This document shows, piece by piece, positions 59,540-64,000 of a stretch of DNA of 64,000 nucleotides. Both the position numbers and the translations under genes were made by a program. Each line of letters opens with the position of its first letter. Within the stretch, counting starts at the first letter, position 1. The DNA is from Ciona savignyi (Eukaryota; Chordata; Ascidiacea; Phlebobranchia; Cionidae). The DNA lies in the NCBI GenBank assembly GCA_000149265.1, contig CH003284.1, positions 413,039 to 477,038 of the forward strand. The letters run 5' to 3'. The notes beneath the pieces were generated by a model, which was not told the DNA's origin, searched no databases, and was given only the letters and a program-made list of their open reading frames with translations.

Positions 59540-62500
59540 CTACTGGCGACTTAAAACTGGAACTTTTTCGGCGACTTCGTTAAATTTGTTAGAAATTCGA
59601 AATTCTTCGGATTCTTCTCTTTTAAAACACTTTTCCGGTGGGCTACTTGCCTGGCTATCCAGATTAAAGTCCTGCTCTCGACTTGTTCTCTTTGACCGAG
59701 GTAAATGGAGAGATCGCCCACCATCCAGAAGATGCATAGGAATCTGGAAGGGGTTTTGGAACTGCTGTAAAGCAGAAACGTGTTGGGCATATCTGTTGTA
59801 CATCGCCGAGTCCTCGTCAATTTTTCCATTGGAGGGAATTCTTGGTTTGCTGGTGCTCGTTCCAAGCACCCCGGTAAGGAAGGGAATTGAGAACGCGCTT
59901 GCTCCTTGACTTGTTACTGCCGCCGTGCGGCTGAACCCACTCGGTGAGGTAGGCAGAGGGTAGCGCACCGGAGCAGAAGTATTGCTTAAATCCAATTGGT
60001 TGGTACTGCGCGGTGTGTTGGTCTTTGTAGATACAGTTGCGGCTGGAAAAATAAATATTTATTATTATTGATGCAAGATTGTGATTGCAACCTGGTAAAC
60101 AATTTTTTTAAATATAAAAATTGGTTTAATTTTGCGGAGTATGAGAAACTTCCGACGTAATCGGCTAAACCAGGCATGGGCAACATAGGGTCCAACCCGT
60201 GGGGGGATTTTAACCGGACCACACACTGTATCTAACCATAATTAAGATATTGAATACTATTCATGTAAAATCCGGCCCACCAAGAACTTCATTTTTCCTT
60301 CCGGTCCGCCGACTAGAGAAGTTGCCCACCCATGGGCTAAAGGGTAAGTCTAGGTGTCGTTGTATTTTTAAACCGGGAAAAAAATCTTAAAAAATACTTA
60401 CTCAAAGCAGTTGTTTGATTGAAGTTACGCATTTCTCGTTCATGGTTACTCGATTCGATCTTCTCTTGTCGTCTCCACTTGGCTCGTCGGTTTTGAAACC
60501 AGACCTGTAAGCAAGTTTGTTAATATATAGTGTCTACTGTGGGAGAAAGAAGCAAAATTGTAACATTTTTTTACAATGCCATTTTCAAGGGCTATGCTTT
60601 CAATAATGTCAGTGAAATAATACTCCCACTGTAATTAAATACACGTAAATTTCTTTAAAGTGAGCTTCAAACACACACCCCTTTCAGTCGAAGATTCATT
60701 AAGCAAATAAACTACAGAAATAGCGTCTACAGTACTATTAAAAGACGCAACAGGAAGAGCAACCTTTTATCATGGGCATCATATCTTATTGGCTTTTATG
60801 CCTGGTAAAAACCAAAGTTTTTTTAAACAAGAATTAATTACATGTTTGTCTTGTTTTAAGACATTCGTAATTTGACTGGTACTGTTTTAACATTTATACT
60901 AAATTCTTAAATATAATTGCGTTTTAAAAAACTGCATTATTGTAAAACGGAACGAACTTGCGCCAATTAATATTAATGCGTTTTGCTTTGCGCCAAATAG
61001 CACGAACAAATATAAGCAGTTTCCACGTTCTCCGTATGCTAATAAATACATGTACAGTAACAAATGTGTCGAAATAATCGAACGATTAGGACATTTGCCT
61101 GTCGTGTATAAATTAATTATAACCTTTCCACAGAACTGGGACATACGAGGTCTAATCTATATTGGTTTTAAACGGAAAATTTAATTACAGCGAGACGTTA
61201 TTGTATAGTTTAACCGAGCGAGTCTCAGAAAGTTCTTTATGAATAATCCATACTCCGTTGGAGCGCTGATGAAAAAGAAACTTAATTGAAATTATCCTAA
61301 ACGTTGTTGCCGATTAATGTTTAATTAAACACTTCAATAATTAATCGATTGTAATAGCAGTGCTACATGTTTCGAAAAATGATTGGAGAGATAATTCGCG
61401 TATATTAATTTTGCGTTTCTGATATTTACTCAGCTATATTGCATTTGTATGCCTCAACACGGCACTTTAAAGTGAAGAATTTAACAAGTTTTTTTCAAAG
61501 CAAGAGTAATTAAATATATCCTCGTATTATAGATACCGGGTAGTGAAGTCCAATATTAACTCCCATCCAGAAGCAGATAACCATAACTCCAACCACATGC
61601 GTTTTAATAATGTATCTGCCAAACGTCAGGTTCTATTGTGTGGTTTATATATCTTCTTCTCGGACGACAGACTTTTAACACGAGCCAAAATAATGCTAGC
61701 GCATTTATAAGTCTCTGTAATTGCGTTTTTAATTTTTTTTCTGTTATTTACTTCATTAAAAATACAGCGAACTCAATCGGTGGTGAGGTATCGATTAAAT
61801 ATCGAAAACAGGCCCAAGTTTCAAACCTGCAAATACCAACGCAAACACCGGCCTGCATAGCCGAAGTCGACCATATTGCTTATAGTAAATAACTGCTAGG
61901 ACACAATAAACATATTTTATCGCCATTGGTAGCGTTGCCACAATGGAAATCGTTAGTGTGCTGTTCCATGCACATGGTGGTTAACTGGGGATATTGCAGT
62001 TAATTCTTTTATCTACCAAGTTATTTATTTTACCGGGCGAAGTTTTGATCCCGTGATGTGCTCGTCACTCAGTCTGTTTTTTGGATACCTAAGTTTGGGT
62101 ATATGAATCGGTTGCGTTAATCATTTGGCCACACGACCTTCATCTACCGAGTAGATTTTTTCTGCTGATAGGCGACTTACTAACCGATTATACAGCGGTG
62201 ACGGAATACTATAGAATAAGATAGGATATTCATGTTTATCTCCGTGAATGAGAAATCGCAATGTCCGTTAACACGCGGGCAATCGTCAGATTACCTCATT
62301 CCCACCGTCGGGTTAATAGGGCTATTGCAATGTGTTGTGTATTCAGACGTTTCTTCAATTTGTAGAACACATTATTCCTCTGGATTTGGGCCACGTTCAT
62401 TAAGTTCCTTGCCCAATGACACAAACGAATAGATAGCGACTAGTTTTAAAGGCTCAACTCTTCGACTGAAAGGCAACCTACCGTCGTGTAACCAAATGGT

Positions 62501-63999
62501 CAACGAGCGATACATATACCGACTTAAACGATCGTAGTGAAGAGCAAATCATAGACTCGAAACTGCGCCCAGCCAAAAAAACACTATTATTAAAAGCAAT
62601 GATTCAAAAAGCAACGAGAGTTCACCTGAACTCGCACTTCCGGTAGTTTAATCTTGCTCGCCAATTCCTCTCGACTGTACACATCGGGGTAATGGGATCG
62701 CTCGAATGCTCGCTCCAACTCATGCAGTTGGAACGTGGTAAAGGTGGTCCGATTTCGACGCAATTTCTTTCTTAGATCATCAGGACAGTGGTCAGGGGAA
62801 ACACCTAACATGAGAAATAATTACCTAAAATAACTAGGTAGGTTGTGTTACTTCTGCTGGCAACGGTTTTATTTTAGTTTGTTTTCGTCATATATAGAAT
62901 TGTGGAATTGTGTAACCAGAATATTACAACAGACGTCGGTTGTTTTCATTACTCTTAAATAGTAGGTTTTAATACATGCATAAGTTAGGTATTTTGTCCA
63001 AAGTGCAGTTGCGAAAGCAATTATCTAAATTTATTTTTGCAGATCTCCACATTAAACTTACTTGGAGGTGAAACGCTGCGATTGTTTTCTGCTGTTGCAT
63101 GCATTTGACTTTTTACTTCATGTTGAACGGATTCTTTTAGGCAAAACTTCTTTTCTGAAATTATATTAATTTAAATTAGGGATCTAAAATTAATACAACT
63201 TAAAACAAGGTGATGCAAGTCGTGTTGGGACACAGCTTGGTTGCTTTTGGTTTTCTGGCTGTGTGTAGAACCAGTTAGTTAAGGGTAAAAATGCATATAT
63301 TAACAACTTTGAAGAAATGGTTAAGTATATAACAATACGGTAAAAATAAAACTGCTTACTCTGTACATCTTTAAATTCACATCCACGGTAGGGGTCGTTC
63401 TGTTTCTCACTTGCTTCATTTATTACTTTAAATTCATCTTCGACAGTTACCGTGTTCCTGGTTGTGCTTTTTCTCAAGTTGGCAATGATATTTTTAACCT
63501 CACCGTCGTACGCTTCCAGTTGCTGGCGATTCGTTGGGAAATCTTCATCTATTTCGTCATCACTACCCCCGGTTTCAAGATAACGCTCCTCCGGACTAGG
63601 AGGACGCTCCACTGCCCTCTGTTGCTGAAGCATCAACATAGCGGATGGCAACATCCAATTCAAGTAATTATCTTTCGCCAGCTCGGAAAAGGTCGAGTAA
63701 AACTGCGACATAATAGATGGAACATCGTAATGAGAGGATCGAAGTCTTTCCTGCTGGGTTAGCATCATCGCCATTAGCAAATCATTCTCGGTAGGACGTT
63801 GTAAAACATTTCCCGGCTTCAGATAACTCGTTGTGGACACATTTGCCGCTTCTGATTTCTCTCCAGTTTTGCTTTCCAGAATACAAGACGATTTCTTGTG
63901 TTCGACCGGCGCTTCGTCTTCATAGGGTCGTTTACTCGGAACGCCTTGATGTTCCACCGCTGCTAAAGTTTCGCTTTCTTGCTTCCTCTTAGTTTCCAT
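59540..63999 (-). CDS. Rx: Retinal homeobox (Rx) transcription factor
   Basis: Minus-strand exons: 63360-63999, 63062-63154, 62626-62804, 60402-60504, 59540-60042, giving 505 residues; the start ATG is at the last bases of the window, so an upstream exon cannot be excluded. The paired-class homeodomain lies at 259-318 ([17 protein letters not shown], then [14 protein letters not shown]) with Gln at homeodomain position 50, split after position 46 as in many paired-class genes. [11 protein letters not shown] and [14 protein letters not shown] are Rx hallmarks. Rx controls eye-field and photoreceptor fate; in ascidians an Rx gene is known to be needed for the ocellus. The N-terminal 213 residues are acidic and low-complexity; I see no clear octapeptide. 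The 201 residues after position 304 contain no OAR domain. The intron between exons 3 and 4 is about 2.1 kb and holds two SINE-A copies and one SINE-B. Confidence 0.93.
60171..60336 (+). mobile_element. hAT-type MITE (Rx intron 4)
   Basis: CAGGCATGGGCAAC at the left and GTTGCCCACCCATGG at the right are inverted. Same family as 5889-6054 and 43693-43841. Confidence 0.75.
62025..62142 (-). repeat. SINE-A copy (Rx intron 3)
   Basis: Minus copy: TGGCCAAATGATTAACGCAAC and GGGATCAAAACTTCGCCCGG. Confidence 0.78.
62217..62480 (-). repeat. SINE-B copy (Rx intron 3)
   Basis: Nearly full-length, moderately diverged minus copy. Confidence 0.8.
62480..62582 (+). repeat. SINE-A copy abutting the SINE-B copy (Rx intron 3)
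   Basis: TCGTGTAACCAAATGGTCAA head, degenerate B box GACTCGAAACTGC, A-run tail 44 bp from Rx exon 3. Confidence 0.7.
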
Positions 64000-64000
64000 G

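Overview
The window looks like nuclear DNA of a tunicate, most likely an ascidian of the Ciona type. It is AT-rich. Its genes are split into short exons by GT-AG introns, many of them under 400 bases, and short tRNA-derived repeats are everywhere. The recognisable proteins are chordate: a myelin regulatory factor (MYRF), four tetraspanins and a retinal homeobox (Rx) protein. The species is an inference; nothing in the sequence names it.

Layout. 1-16 kb is mostly non-coding, with scattered repeats and one good candidate distal first exon for MYRF (12,212-12,323). 16.0-29.5 kb (+) holds a complete MYRF gene of 28 exon positions, about 1,250 codons: a Pro/Ser-rich N-terminus, a nuclear localisation signal, an Ndt80-like DNA-binding domain, a self-cleaving chaperone domain with its Ser/Lys pair, a coiled coil, one membrane segment and a luminal C-terminal domain. 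The second half of the membrane segment is encoded by two homologous, frame-compatible exons that look mutually exclusive. 30.7-41.0 kb (-) holds three tandem tetraspanin genes. A fourth, on the opposite strand, lies at 50.1-54.3 kb (+). All four have five coding exons with every intron in phase 0. 41-50 kb separates the divergent pair and holds repeats, a dead hAT transposon and a triplicated segment of unknown nature. 55.4-57.7 kb is a 2.35-kb DNA transposon with TTAA target duplications and inverted repeats of nearly 600 bp, of Kolobok type. It carries a THAP zinc-finger ORF on one strand and a P2X7-C-terminus-like cysteine ORF on the other. 59.5-64.0 kb (-) is a complete Rx homeobox gene whose start codon is at the window edge.

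The genes do not form a pathway. MYRF is a membrane-anchored, self-cleaving transcription factor, Rx is a photoreceptor/eye-field transcription factor, and the tetraspanins are membrane organisers that arose by local duplication. Two tRNA-derived SINE families dominate the rest. Family A is a roughly 110-bp unit with a tRNA-Ser/Leu-like head. Family B is a roughly 295-bp unit ending in repeats of TATCC. About forty copies lie in introns and intergenic DNA and account for several of the short open reading frames.

Exon boundaries were read by eye from splice consensus, frame continuity and protein family conservation. They are not transcript-supported. UTRs and transcription starts were not determined.
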